Part shown: in pieces, positions 1 through 10,172 of the stretch
How positions within the stretch are numbered: position 1 is the first letter of the stretch
How the letters are laid out: each line of letters starts with the position of its first letter
Assembly (NCBI RefSeq): GCF_040183065.1
Contig: NC_091132.1
Span: 161,904,602 to 161,968,601, forward strand
Reading direction: 5' to 3'
DNA: 64,000 bases
From: Periplaneta americana
Taxonomy: Eukaryota > Arthropoda > Insecta > Blattodea > Blattidae
Program-made: the position numbers and the translations under genes
Notes under the pieces: generated by a model
The model's input: only the letters and a program-made list of their open reading frames with translations
Database searches by the model: none
Told to the model about the DNA's origin: nothing

Positions 1-1046
1 ATAATTTGTGTCTTCCAATTAGTTTTTCAAATTCTTCAAAATTTTTATTTATTTATTATTTTATTACAGATAACTGCTTCAAACATAGGATGTTTTATAG
101 TGATCTATACAGTTGCCACGTTCAAACGACGTGAGTACTTTTAATTATCCAATCCGATTACACTTTCACATTTGATAATTTCCTATTTATATTTCGTATT
201 TATTTATATATTTCAGACATAATTCACCACTCATTGGACTCTACTGAACAAGAGTTTCACAGAATATTATGAAGTTTAATTACAACACTACGTGGTTTTT
301 AACATATTGTTTTATAGTGATCTATACAGTTGCCACGTTCAAACGACGTGAGTACTTTTACTTATCCAATCCAATTCCGATTACACTTTTACGTTTGATA
401 ATTTCTATTTCGTATTTATTTATATATTTCAGACATAATTCATCACTTATTGGACTCTACTGAACAAGAGTTCCACAGAATATTATGAAGTTTAATTACA
501 ACACTACTTGGTTTTTAACATTACTTTAATTTATGACTTGTAATATTACATTTTAATTATGGAGATGTTTTGTACACCATTAATCTTAAACAGTTTATCT
601 ACCACCAATGTAATAGCTACATAGTTTGATATTCAGATATTGTATAATTGTGCCTGAAGATGTCTGAATGGGCGAAAACGTTTGCAATTTGTAGCTCATG
701 TATAAAAACTTAATGACCATATAATATAAGTCATTATTTTACATTGATTTGTCATTTGACTGAGTAACGAATATTATATTGTGTTTATTCGTTCATTTAG
801 TTTAGTCGTATGGTTGTTATAAATCCAGGGATATCTGAAATAATTTGAAACTACCTTACAAAAAATTTCCATCACAATTTTACCGTAACAATTTGATCAC
901 TTGTCAACTATGTCTTCCTGAATCCTACTCACTTATGACCATATTATAATATGATTCGAGTGTCATTCTTATTTACTCTTCCAATTGACTTATAGGTTAT
1001 GTAATTGTTACTTAAAATGGAATATTTCTTACAACATGCCATAATA
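1..1046. other. Left edge: intron C-D of ZNF-1 with unrelated insertion
   Basis: From about 785 onward the sequence aligns with the C-D introns of ZNF-2 (near 23890), ZNF-3 (near 46255) and ZNF-4 (near 62335), so this is the intron before exon D of ZNF-1. Bases 1-780 have no counterpart in the paralogs and look like inserted repeat DNA. Exon C of ZNF-1 must lie left of the window. Confidence 0.55.
91..522. repeat. Tandem duplication, 217-bp period, two copies
   Basis: Bases 91-307 are repeated at 308-522 with few changes: a few substitutions plus one short indel in an AT-rich stretch. Just downstream, at 651-680, is a CTGAAGA...GAAA motif of the kind found at the ends of Penelope-like or similar retroelements. 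The element itself cannot be named from this fragment. Confidence 0.8.
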
Positions 1047-2610
1047 CACTCAGGGACAAAAAAAACCGGACACTTCTATATTTGCTTGTATTTTGTTGCC
1101 AATTATTTCAAAATGAAACAAAACCCATTTAAACAAAATAATGTTTCATTTAGCACCTTATACGACAACATTTGAAAAAAAAAAAAAAAATCTCTGATGA
1201 GAAAATTTACAAAAAATTACAAAGGGAGTATAACTATGACATTGTTTGGTCTAACATTTTTTTTCTTTTTATGGTGCCTTAAACATTAAAAACTCTTTTT
1301 AGTAACGGGTATTGCCCCCTCTGGCTTGAATAACTACATCCATACGTCTTGGCATGCTCTCAATTTGGTTAGCAATGTCTTCTTGAAGAATAAGTTCCCA
1401 TTCTTCGCCAAGTGATCGCCTCAACTCTTGTAACGATTCTGGTCTTGGTCGTCTATTCTTAACACGCTGTCCCAGCATGTCCCACATGTGTTCAATTGGG
1501 TTCATGTCCGGACTTCTTGCTGGCCATGGAAGGACATGGATTCCCACTTCTTGGAGATAATCTCTGACCGCATGGGCAATATGCGGCCGTGCATTATCAT
1601 GCATTAAAACAAAATTATCGCCTACAAATTGGCCAAATGGCACTACATGATCAGCCAAACATAGATTTATATACCTATCAGCTGTTAGTCTTCCATTTTC
1701 AACAAAAACCAACTCTTTACGAGCATCCGTACACACTCCTGCCCAAACCATCACTCCACCATCTCCATACGGCACATTTTCGGAAATGCAACACTGTGAA
1801 AATCGTTCTCCCGTCCTTCTCCAAACTCTTTCACGTCCATCAGGTGAGCACAGATTGGAATGGGACTCATCGGTGAACAGAACACAGCTCCACTGTCCAT
1901 TTCTCCAATCCCTGTGATCATTTGCAAAACGCAGTCGTTCAACTCGATGCATCCTTGAGAAGTCTGGGACCAGTTGCAGGTCTACTTGATATCAGTCCAC
2001 TTGCTTTCAACCTCCTTCTAACTGTTTTGGCCGAAATTGGGCGACTATGCATGTTAACAAATTGCTGAGCTACACTAGTAGCTGGCAGCTTGCGCTCCCT
2101 AAGAACTCTCAACACCATATATCTGTCTTCAGTTGGATTTGTAGCTCTTGGACGACCCGAACCTGGTCTTCTGGTATATTCTAGGGTCTCTCTATACCGT
2201 TTTATGGCATCATGGGTTGTGCTTCTAGCCATATTCATAACATTTGCAATGTAACATACACTGCGTCCATCATCGTAAAGGGCTACAGCTCGAGCCACAT
2301 CTTCAGGTCGCATCTTCTTTTAAGACAAATGTTACAACCCTACTTAAACTCAGAAAATGTAAAAATAAAGAAATAACGAATGATAACGATAATGAAGCAC
2401 AAAATGGTTGAGACAAAATTGTTGTAGCTGAGACTCCAAAAGCAAAATTGGAATATTTGGTTGTAATGGCTTGTTTATAAAACAAAAAACAATCAACAAT
2501 GTATACACGTCTCCTTAACAACAGATGGCTACCATAATATTGCATGAGAAGATAATGTTTTGCAAAATACCAGCAAATATTAAAGTGTTCGGTTTTTTTA
2601 TCCCTGAATG
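1047..2610 (-). mobile_element. Tc1-like DNA transposon (DD34E)
   Basis: The element has inverted termini. The left end begins CACTCAGGGACAAAA and the right end, read inverted, begins CATTCAGGGATAAAA; the match continues for about 45 bases. It is flanked by TA dinucleotides at 1045-1046 and 2611-2612, the Tc1/mariner target duplication. The same intron in ZNF-2 (near 24175), ZNF-3 and ZNF-4 reads straight through without it. The insertion therefore followed the gene duplications. It carries one transposase gene on the minus strand, broken by a frameshift. Confidence 0.92.
1299..2313 (-). pseudogene. Tc1-like transposase, one-base frameshift
   Basis: The transposase cuts and pastes its own element at TA sites. 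The N-terminal frame (2313 to 1939, 124 aa) has two helix-turn-helix halves joined by a GRPR motif (GSGRPRA). The C-terminal frame (1952 to 1299, 217 aa) holds the catalytic triad: FTDES, MHDNARPH and DMNPIEHMWD, with 34 residues between the second Asp and the Glu (DD34E). Together they give about 340 aa, the normal family length. The frames part in the overlap at 1939-1952, right after LLK, where one extra base (or two missing) puts the rest out of frame. All catalytic residues remain, so the lesion looks recent. Confidence 0.88.
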
Positions 2611-2633
2611 TATTTTGTTTTTGTATGTCTTAA

Positions 2634-3518
2634 GGGGAGAGGATGGTTTTTTTTATAACTTTTTTCCTATTTGGTGTAAAATATTAATTTTTTGTATGTA
2701 GAGACCTCATAGCCGTTTCAACTCAACCAAATAAAAATATTTTGAAAAAAAAAAAAAGAATTATTTGGGTCCCAATTTTGAATGAAATATACCCAATGCA
2801 GAATGGTACTAAAACCGATATATCTAAACCTCTTTAAAGATACATTCAAACAGTTTTTGCAATGTATTTGCAAAAGCATGTTCTACAAACTGTCTGTAAC
2901 AGAATTTTGGTATTAGTCCCTACGTTTGTAAAATAAACTATTAAAATTTAATAACACTTTTCTGATTTCCTTTCTTGCAAACAAACGGACGTATTTTTGA
3001 AATGAAATTAATTAACTAAATTCTGTTACAGTGGAAAGTTTCCTAATAGTCTAAAGAATGTGTGTTCTAAATTTCATTCATGTATTTTTAATAGCTGAGA
3101 AATTATATCTGTTTTTGTCTGGCAATGTAGCAAAACAAATTAAGTTACTGGAAACCGATAAAATGGAGTATGTGATTTGAAAATCCAAGCGCAGGTTGTT
3201 TAAAAATGATTTCTCAACATCCCATAATGACACAAATACCCACAAAATGTTATGCAATGCATTTCACACATATCAAAGAGGTTTTTAAAGAAAAAAAATT
3301 CTTTTTGGAAATTTAATTTACGAGAAACAACATTAAAAGTGGGCGAGTGATTTAAAAATCCATAATTCAGGAAGTTTCAAAATGGCGACTGAACATCCGA
3401 TAAGGGCACAAATACCCACAAAACGTTAGGCTATTCATTCCACACATATCATACGGTATTTTAAAGAATTTTTTTTTCAATTTACTCGTTTTTCACCAAA
3501 AAATACCATCCTCTCCCC
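2634..3518. mobile_element. TTAA-flanked non-autonomous DNA element, 885 bp
   Basis: Perfect inverted ends (GGGGAGAGGATGGT and its complement) are bounded by TTAA at 2630-2633 and 3519-3522. Paralogous introns carry a single TTAA or near-TTAA there, for example at 62623 in ZNF-4. TTAA duplication is the hallmark of piggyBac-type insertion, although these termini start with G rather than the usual C. There is no coding capacity. Two internal direct repeats (about 3210-3300 and 3385-3470) share a phrase ACAAATACCCACAAAA. It sits only 20 bp from the Tc1-like element. Confidence 0.75.
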
Positions 3519-3658
3519 TTAAATTTATCTCTTTTACAATAATAATGCTTGAATTGTTAACTGGATTAAGTATGATTTAAATTCTGGTCTGGTGCATTTA
3601 AGCTACCATCCATTGAGCCTTCAACTATTATTTTTCTGTAGCCTTTACTCTTTTGCAG

Positions 3659-3741
3659 AACGAGGCATGTGAGTTAAATAAAGTGGGACCGGAGGTCAAG
3701 ATGCAAGTAACAGCAGAAGAAAATGAAGTCTTTACTGATGG
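3659..3741 (+). CDS. ZNF-1 exon D (linker exon)
   Basis: An 83-bp exon with acceptor TTTTGCAG before it and donor GTGAGT after it. It encodes an acidic stretch ending VTAEENEVFTDG and stops two bases into a Gly codon, completed by the first base of the finger exon at 7625. The paralogous exons are at 24339, 46700 and 63012. Here the first codons differ most (NEACELNKVGPEVKMQ against DEACEIHKEQDEVELQ), making ZNF-1 the outlier of the family. Role: linker between the N-terminal modules and the fingers. Confidence 0.75.
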
Positions 3742-4616
3742 GTGAGTGAAGTGTGTGCGCTTGTACTTTGTTGTCGATTTCACTGCTGTATTTAAGTAAT
3801 AATGACAAAGAACAGAAATTAGTAATTAGCCTACTTTCAACATGATTGTGCAAATGAAGGACTCAGTATTCTGAATTGCCATGTCCATCTGTAATCGATA
3901 TGTTTCTCTCTTTTTCTGTCTGTCCAGCTATTCGTCTGTTTATATGTGTGAGTTTGTCTCTGTATCCATCCAACTTTGTCTCTGTATCCATCCTGCCCCG
4001 TATCAATCCATACATATTGTACACACGTCCATCCATTTGAATACGATATATTAGTTTATGTTATCAATCACATCCATGTAAATTGAACCTCACAATTTTT
4101 TCTCCTGTGCCACTATTACATTCATTTCAGGTATAGGTTTTTTTTGTAGGCGCTCTTATAATTTACATTCATAACCCTACTATAGTTTAACAACTGGAAA
4201 ACTCCGTTATGGGAATTTACTTAAAATTATCGCCGCGTTGGAGTCGGAGTTTCCCTCCATTAATACGAACCATTGTCCCTACTGATTGACAAGTCATGTG
4301 ATGCATCACTTCTGTCAGTTAGACATTCCCCTAGCGAAATTATTCTGTCAGTTTCACCGTCTATTACATTAACACTAGAAAAGTATTGTTCTTTGTTTTT
4401 TTAACGTGCTCAACACATTTCTTGAATTTGTCTTTTCCATATTTTGCGAAAAGGCGACGACACATTTGTTCTTTTAGGTTAAGTATGGACCCAATTTCTG
4501 TTACAATAATCCAATTCAAAAGACTGGATACAGCTGACTGATAATTTTAGTATCTCCCTTTAAGTAAATGAAACCAATCAAAACAATAAATGCTTATTTT
4601 GGAAGCATGGTTCTGT
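3742..4616 (+). other. ZNF-1 intron D-E, first part
   Basis: Up to about 4130 this matches the D-E introns of the other genes, including a pyrimidine-rich run of CTGTCTGTC and CCATCC words (about 3910-4040; 24560-24710, 46930-47090 and 63240-63400 in the others). After 4130 the sequence is unique to ZNF-1. I see no gene in 4130-4616. Confidence 0.6.
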
Positions 4617-5941
4617 CACAGTCTACTGTATACAGTCGCGAAGCTCAATATATAGTAAAAATGCAAACATGGGTAGTTGCCCACCACTAGGATCGCTACT
4701 ATCGCCTCTTCATCGCAGATCTCTCTCCTAGCAGCTGACAAAATATATTACACTTTCGTTGTCGTGTTCTTTTGGAAAAATTAACACCTTCCTTCCATTA
4801 TTGAAATATTAAATGCATAAAGTTAATTTATTATTTTAATGAAGATATTAAATTCCACCATAAACTCGAAGATACCTGCAAGAAATAAGTAATATACTAT
4901 TTGTTTGTGCAAAACGAACTGAAATTTACTATAATAGCTTCACCCATTCAAGATTATAGCGATAATTAACTTTGAAACCAATAAATATTAATTTGCATTT
5001 CCCTTTACAACAATAATAATGGAAATATGAATTAATGGAGTAACTTACGCGTACCGGTACTTGTAGTGCAGGCTTACGTAGTTAACAAAGTGGGATGAGG
5101 TTAAGCAATAATAATCACACCAGAATTGCAAATAATACGTCATCAATAACTTTTATTGTAACAGACTTTTTCTAAGTCTCTAGTAAAGCAACAAATAAAA
5201 ATAACAACAAAATTAACGGCTATAATTAAAAACATATCCTTTGAAAAAAATAGGCCTAAGCAATGATAATCCCACCAGAATTGAAAATATAACATGATCA
5301 ATAAATTTCATTAAAACAAACTTAATTTTTCTACGTCTTTAGTAAAATTGCACATAAAAATAATAACAAAATTAATAGCTACAATTAAAAATATATCCTC
5401 TGGAAATAAAATTTGACCTAACCTTTATTTCTCTGGAAATTTAGCAGCCTAAGTGACAGAACTTTAACCGGTATCTAATGTCCTTTCTGTTAGACTGAAA
5501 CATTTCATTGTGAAATTTAAGGATATAATGTATTCTAACAGTCACAAAGAACCTCAAAATTAAGAGTTTTGTTTCTGCACAGCATTCTTGTGGAAACCCA
5601 GAAACCTTTCTGAATCTTTCGGAAATCGGACAAAGGATAACTCTGGCCTCTTTCTCTTACTGTTGCTACAATTTATAGCACTACAAACGTCTCCTCCTTG
5701 TCCCATATTATTATTTCAATTATTATATTTTAGCCATTAACATTTTCATTACAACCAGTAACGAACGTTTCACAAGCATCAATGTGAAATACGCAACGAG
5801 CTAGCACTCGATAGAAATACGACACAGTCCAAAGTCGACCATGGACAGTCTATTGTTTCTAGTTGCTAACCGCTTGGAGCGCTTTATCACGAGATTTGCA
5901 AGAAAACACCTCAAGCTTCGCGACTGTATATAGTAGACTGT
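4617..5941 (-). mobile_element. THAP-exon element, copy A
   Basis: A 1.3-kb element starting CACAGTCTACTGTATACAG and ending with the inverted form. It is flanked by a worn 8-bp duplication (GGTTCTGT and GGTTGTGC, 6 of 8 matching). It is the same family as 12512-13828 and 35681-37010. The THAP-coding stretch lies on the minus strand near 5570-5710 but is more decayed than in the other two copies. It sits in intron D-E of ZNF-1. Confidence 0.85.
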
Positions 5942-6597
5942 GGTTGTGCTTTGATGGTAAATAATGTTTATGTACGCACGACTTGACGGACCACGAGCAG
6001 TGAGACATAAACTTTATAATAATAAGAAGAAAAGCGCTCAATGTGCAACATTTGTCGTGTAGGGACAAGACAGCACGATTCAGTCTCAGTTGCAAAAGTT
6101 TGTCAGTGACACAGCTCTGCGTTTGCACATCATTACGTGATATCGGTCACACAGTTCGTTGGAAAGTTCATACACACAGGTGGCGTGTTGTTGCTCGTAT
6201 TTCTTGTTCTGGCAAGTCATGTAGTGGAAGCATGTACTGCCAGCTGGGTCATTATATGACCCAGGTCGTATCCTCCCCGCTTCCATACTGTTCTGGACAT
6301 GGCGTCAGTAGAATAGAAGTTGCTCGATATATGACTCTTCTTTTCTTTCAGCTCTATCAGTGTAGTGTAGCAATGAGCTGTGGATGGTGGCAGCAGTTGA
6401 TGACTGAGGTCTTCTATATAGAACGACTGTTTGGTAAACTCGTATAGTGTATATTATGATAGATATATGGTTTTCTTCAGGAACGTCTGCTTTATTCACT
6501 CAAGCTCCATAAGTTCTTGTTTTTTCAAATGCTGCCATATTATATCTGTGACATAAGTGGCGATGGCAGGAGATATAAACTTAACAAATGATGATAT
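5942..6597. other. Intron D-E of ZNF-1, unassigned
   Basis: No paralog elsewhere in the window and no convincing coding sequence. Open frames here have no recognisable domain. It is probably inserted repeat DNA caught between two members of the THAP-element family. Confidence 0.4.
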
Positions 6598-6779
6598 CAC
6601 AGTCTACTATTTACAGTCACGAAGCTTGTGTTTTGAGGGTGCTAGAAACAATAGCCTGTGACAGTACTATTTTGCATTGCCTGTAATGAGGCGATATCAG
6701 TGATACTAGTGGTGAGCAACTATGTAATGTTTGCATATTTACTACGTATTGAGCATCGCGCCTGTATATAGTAGACTTT
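6598..6779. mobile_element. 182-bp miniature of the THAP-exon element
   Basis: Ends match the 1.3-kb THAP-exon elements (CACAGTCTACTATTTACAG at the left; GTATATAGTAGACTTT at the right). The flanks are GATGATAT and CATGATAT, an 8-bp duplication with one mismatch. The interior is reduced to about 120 bp and resembles the copy at 29173-29352, so this is an established internal-deletion subfamily. Confidence 0.85.
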
Positions 6780-6924
6780 CATGATATCTTGTTGATAGTT
6801 TTTAACCTGCAATTTGATACCTCAATGAAATTTTCTTGCCTAATTGGAAGTCTAATTATGTCCGTCGGAAGGATAGTAAATGACGCAAAAGTTAAATATG
6901 AGAAAACAGACACCGGAGATGGCA

Positions 6925-7140
6925 TAGGACAGGTCCTCCGCTGTAGAGCAATAGTTAGTACATTTGGCCATCAAACGAGCGGGCCCGGGTTCGAAACCTC
7001 CTTAGGACAAGTTACATGGTTAGTGTTTTTTTCCGGGGTTTTTCCTTGACCAATTGAAGCAGAATTGCTGTGTAACTTTCGGCGTTGCACCTCGGACTCA
7101 TTTCGCCATTATTAATTCACATATCATCGCCATCCGTACA
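6925..7140 (+). mobile_element. tRNA-derived SINE, degenerate
   Basis: A box-B-like GGGTTCGAAACC follows a degenerate tRNA-like head. Then comes the body shared with the better copies at 33805 and (inverted) 27892: GGTTAGTG...CCGGGGTTTTTCC and GGACTCATTTCGCC. The 3' part beyond ATCATCGCC is lost. It is old and has no clear target duplication. Confidence 0.7.
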
Positions 7141-7624
7141 AAAGCCCAGATTCACGTTGCAGTTTGCTGTACTTGCACAAGAGCAGGGCTGTTCTGCTGA
7201 CCGATCTTTCACAGAATAGGAGTGGTGAGCACAATATGCCTCAGTGTGCAGTGCAAGCTTTCGGGTTCCCTGTCCGTACACGACAAATAAAAGAGAAGGT
7301 ATAGAATTTATAGTGCACTTATAAATGCTCAAATAATTACGAAATTATTGAGATAGTGAGTACAAGTTATATATTTTTTCAAAACTACACGAAATGTGCT
7401 TGTAGGTGAGGCAAGACCATTATTCAGCAAAATTTTGAAGAATTCTGTCACTTCTACAGTCGATGAATACTTAAACTTGAGTGAAACTGTCTAATTCGGA
7501 ATATTTTTCGTCGTCACTTACTAATTCCTAAGTAATACATTTGTGTTCCACGTTGTTTTTTGTTGTTTCTTATTTGTTCTGCTTTAGTGACGTTGCTCGA
7601 CCTAAGAGCATATTTTCTTCACAG
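7141..7624 (+). other. Intron D-E of ZNF-1, last part
   Basis: Homology with the other D-E introns resumes near 7500 and leads into the polypyrimidine tract and acceptor TTTTCTTCACAG at 7613-7624. I see no gene in 7141-7500. Confidence 0.5.
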
Positions 7625-8795
7625 CATTGGAGCTCCACATTCCTGCGACACTACTACAGAAGATGCTTCCCAACAGTGTGGGGTGGTGACATTAAAATAT
7701 GATGACAGTGGCAAGTGGTTTTGCGATTCGACAAGTCTCAAAAACCACGTTGATCTACACAAGCCCAAGAGACCGTTGAGTTGCGATGTTTGTGGAATGG
7801 ATTGTTTGCACTTGGATCGACTCAAAAGACACGCACGCGTACACACAGGCGAGAACTCCTTCATTTGTGAAATGTGTGGAAAGAATTTTTCGCAATCTAG
7901 TAGTCTAGAAAAGCATCAACTCGTACACAAAGGTCAGAAACAATTCTGTTGTCATATATGCGGAAAGAAATTTTCGAGTTCTACTACGCTGAAAAGGCAT
8001 GCACCAGTACACACAGGCGAGAAGGCATTCTGTTGTGACATATGTGGAAAAAGATTTTCGCAAAGTAGTAGTGCAAAGAAGCATAGAATCGTACATAGTG
8101 GGGAGAAGCCATTCAGTTGTGATATATGTGGAAAGAAATTTACCCAATCTTTTAATCTAAAAAATCATGCAATCTTGCACTCAATGCAGAAGCCATTCAG
8201 TTGTGATATATGTGGTAAGAAATTTTCCCAATCTGTTTATCTAAAGAAGCATGGACTTGTACACACAGGGGAGAAGCCATACACTTGTGATACATGTGGG
8301 AAAAAGTTTTTGGTACCCAGTGGTCTTAAAAGGCATTCACTCATTCACACTGGGGATAAACCATTCACTTGTCACATATGTGGTAAAAAATTTTCCCAAT
8401 GCGTTCATCTAAAAGTGCATGGACACGTACACACAGGGGAGAAGGCATTCACTTGTGATACATGTGGAAAAAAGTTTTTGGAATCTGGTCATCTTAAAAT
8501 GCATTCACTCGTACACACAGGGGAGAAGCCATTCAGTTGTGATGTATGTGGAAAAAAATTTACGCAGTCTGGTTCTGTAAAAAAACATATAATCGTACAC
8601 TCTGGGGAGAAGGCATTCACTTGTGATATATGTGGATTGAAGTTTTCGGAATCTGGTAAAGCGAAAAAGCATAGACTCCTACACACTGGGGTGAAGGCAT
8701 TCGCTTGTGATATATGTGGAAAGAAGTTTTCGAGATCAAGTAATGCAAAAAACCATAGAATCGTACACACACGGGCAGAAGGCATTCAGTTGTGA
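7625..8795 (+). CDS. ZNF-1 zinc-finger exon (12 C2H2 fingers)
   Basis: The DNA-binding part of a nuclear C2H2 protein. After the acceptor (AG at 7623-7624) a short Cys-containing leader is followed by one dead finger (WFCDSTSLKNHVDLH, cysteines lost). Twelve regular fingers of 28 residues follow, each C-x2-C-x12-H-x3-H with TGEK-type linkers. The stop at 8793 truncates a thirteenth after TRAEGIQL. Specificity positions (-1,2,3,6) differ from finger to finger (for example QSSK, STTR, QFNN, QVYK, VSGR, QVHV, EGHM, RSNN). That points to a long, unusual DNA target. The open frame extends upstream to 7560, but the acceptor and the paralogs show the exon starts at 7625. Confidence 0.88.
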
Positions 8796-9010
8796 TATAA
8801 GTCAAAGGTATTTTCGGAATCTGGTATTGTAAAAGTGTATGCAGTCTTAGACACAAGTGAGAGGTTCAGTTGCGATGTTTATGGGACGCTTTTCTCGGTC
8901 TCGCAAGATCTGAAACAGTATGTAACGAGATACGTAAGTGAGAATCGATGTGACTGCGATATTTGTGATGACTGTTTCTGCTTTTCGTGTGAACTGAAAT
9001 ACATGTAGAG
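8796..9010 (+). pseudogene. Decayed extra fingers after the ZNF-1 stop
   Basis: Past the stop, finger-like phrases continue in shifting frames: GGTATTTTCGGAATCTGG, then CAGTTGCGATGTTTATGG, then GACTGCGATATTTGTGATG. These are worn copies of the finger coding unit, so the array once reached at least three fingers further. Confidence 0.7.
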
Positions 9011-9338
9011 CCAGATACTTAGGCGTGTTGCCATGATGTGGTTTGCAGCCTCTATGTAAGATATGCACTCTTAAGACAGGCACAGTCATGCTTATCGATC
9101 ATTTTGCTTGTGATTTGTGTAGTTTTAATCGAAGATTGGAAGCCGATTGAGACCCCAGACTTTCAGTTCGCGAGATCTTCGTGTGTTCACTTGTGAAAAA
9201 TAATCATTTCTTTCGAACAGAAATTATCGTTACTGTAAGGGAAGGAAATAATTAGAACAATTCTGAAAACAGTGGTAGTTGAAGGGAACAGGATTAGTGA
9301 CATTAAAGCTGACTTGATATGTGTCAGAGAAACAGTAA
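9011..9338. other. ZNF-1 3' flank, unassigned
   Basis: Nothing recognisable apart from possible further finger traces near 9140-9180. Homology with the ZNF-2 3' flank is broken from about here to 14850 by inserted DNA. Confidence 0.35.
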
Positions 9339-9506
9339 TGGCCGTGTCGACCAGCCCGTTTATCAGCAATCACAGAAACATGCTTAATTCTTGAGAATGA
9401 TCAAGTTACAGATGCGGTGCACCGACATTTTCCCTCGATCATCTCAGTACCATCAGCTGATGGTACGCTCGCTTGAGAAGAATCATCTGAGCTCTAGGTT
9501 ATCGCG

Positions 9507-9513
9507 TATAAAA
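9507..9513 (+). promoter_or_regulatory. TATA box of the Myb/SANT exon
   Basis: A TATAAAA heptamer lies 98 bp before the ATG at 9611, inside the Harbinger-like element. Spacing and sequence fit a Pol II core promoter. The transcription start itself is not evident. Confidence 0.45.
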
Positions 9514-9610
9514 CAGCGAACGAGCGCACTCTTTCAATTATCGCTTCGTTTTTGTTTGTCGGACTGTTTCAAACATCCTCGCAGATTTCAAATAACAAGT
9601 GACAATAATC

Positions 9611-9808
9611 ATGGAAGAAAAAAAGAAAAGAGCACCGAACTTCTCACAGTTCGAAATGGGAATTCTTTTAGCACTCTTCAGTAATTCTGCATCCATATTA
9701 GAGAATAAAAGTACTGACGGATGTTCTCTAAGAGAAAAGCAGGCTACTTCATTGGATTTAACCTCACAATTCAACACTGTTCCAGGTGACTTACACGTGT
9801 ATACATAA
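9611..9808 (+). CDS. Myb/SANT-like DNA-binding exon of the Harbinger-like element
   Basis: Starts MEEKKKRAPNFSQFEMGILL and continues with an ILENKSTDGCSLREKQAT stretch. This is the pattern of the Myb/SANT-like family also seen in zeste-type and Harbinger accessory proteins, where the aromatic and hydrophobic positions form a three-helix domain. The domain's usual Trp between REKQAT and SLDL is absent, so it may be worn. A GTGACT donor candidate at 9786 would end the exon after about 58 residues; otherwise the frame stops at 9806. In Harbinger systems such a protein binds the element ends and helps import the transposase. No partner gene is present. Confidence 0.5.
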   Translation: MEEKKKRAPNFSQFEMGILLALFSNSASILENKSTDGCSLREKQATSLDLTSQFNTVPGDLHVYT

Positions 9809-9875
9809 TTCCACATAATTTGTAAAGAAATTTATACAGTGATTATTTCACATTATTGATAATAATTGGAAAAAT

Positions 9876-10172
9876 TTCAGTATACGGATACCTCACTGAC
9901 AATTATCTAGAAATAGGCTACTAAAAGAGCAGATTTGTATGGGTTTGTCGAATGTTCATCATCTTCCTTATGGAAAGACACTTTTCAGTGCCAATAATTC
10001 ATTTGGGAAAATTTCAGTTTACGGATACCTCACTAACAATTATTTTAAAATAAATTGTGTCGAATACGCATCATCATGCATACGAAATGGAAGTTTTTAG
10101 TGCCAATTAATTTTGTGTTCACGAGGTTGGAATTTTGGAGTAAGAGTGAAAGAAAGGTATCCGTGTAATTTC
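9876..10172. mobile_element. Nested MITE with internal 137-bp tandem duplication
   Basis: Ends ACGGATACCT and AGGTATCCGT are inverted copies. Bases from 9871 repeat from 10008 (period 137; both contain ACGGATACCTCACT and a TCAGTGCCAATAATTCATTT or GTGCCAATTAATTT phrase). A relative lies in the opposite orientation at 51787-51978. Confidence 0.55.

Noticed and set aside
6043-6447. 134-codon plus-strand frame
   Set aside because: No domain, low-complexity and Cys/Ser-rich composition, unsupported by any paralog; probably chance.
7560-7624. Upstream extension of the ZNF-1 finger frame to an ATG at 7560
   Set aside because: These bases are the polypyrimidine tract and acceptor of the intron; the paralogous frames at 25165 and 47634 are open by the same accident.
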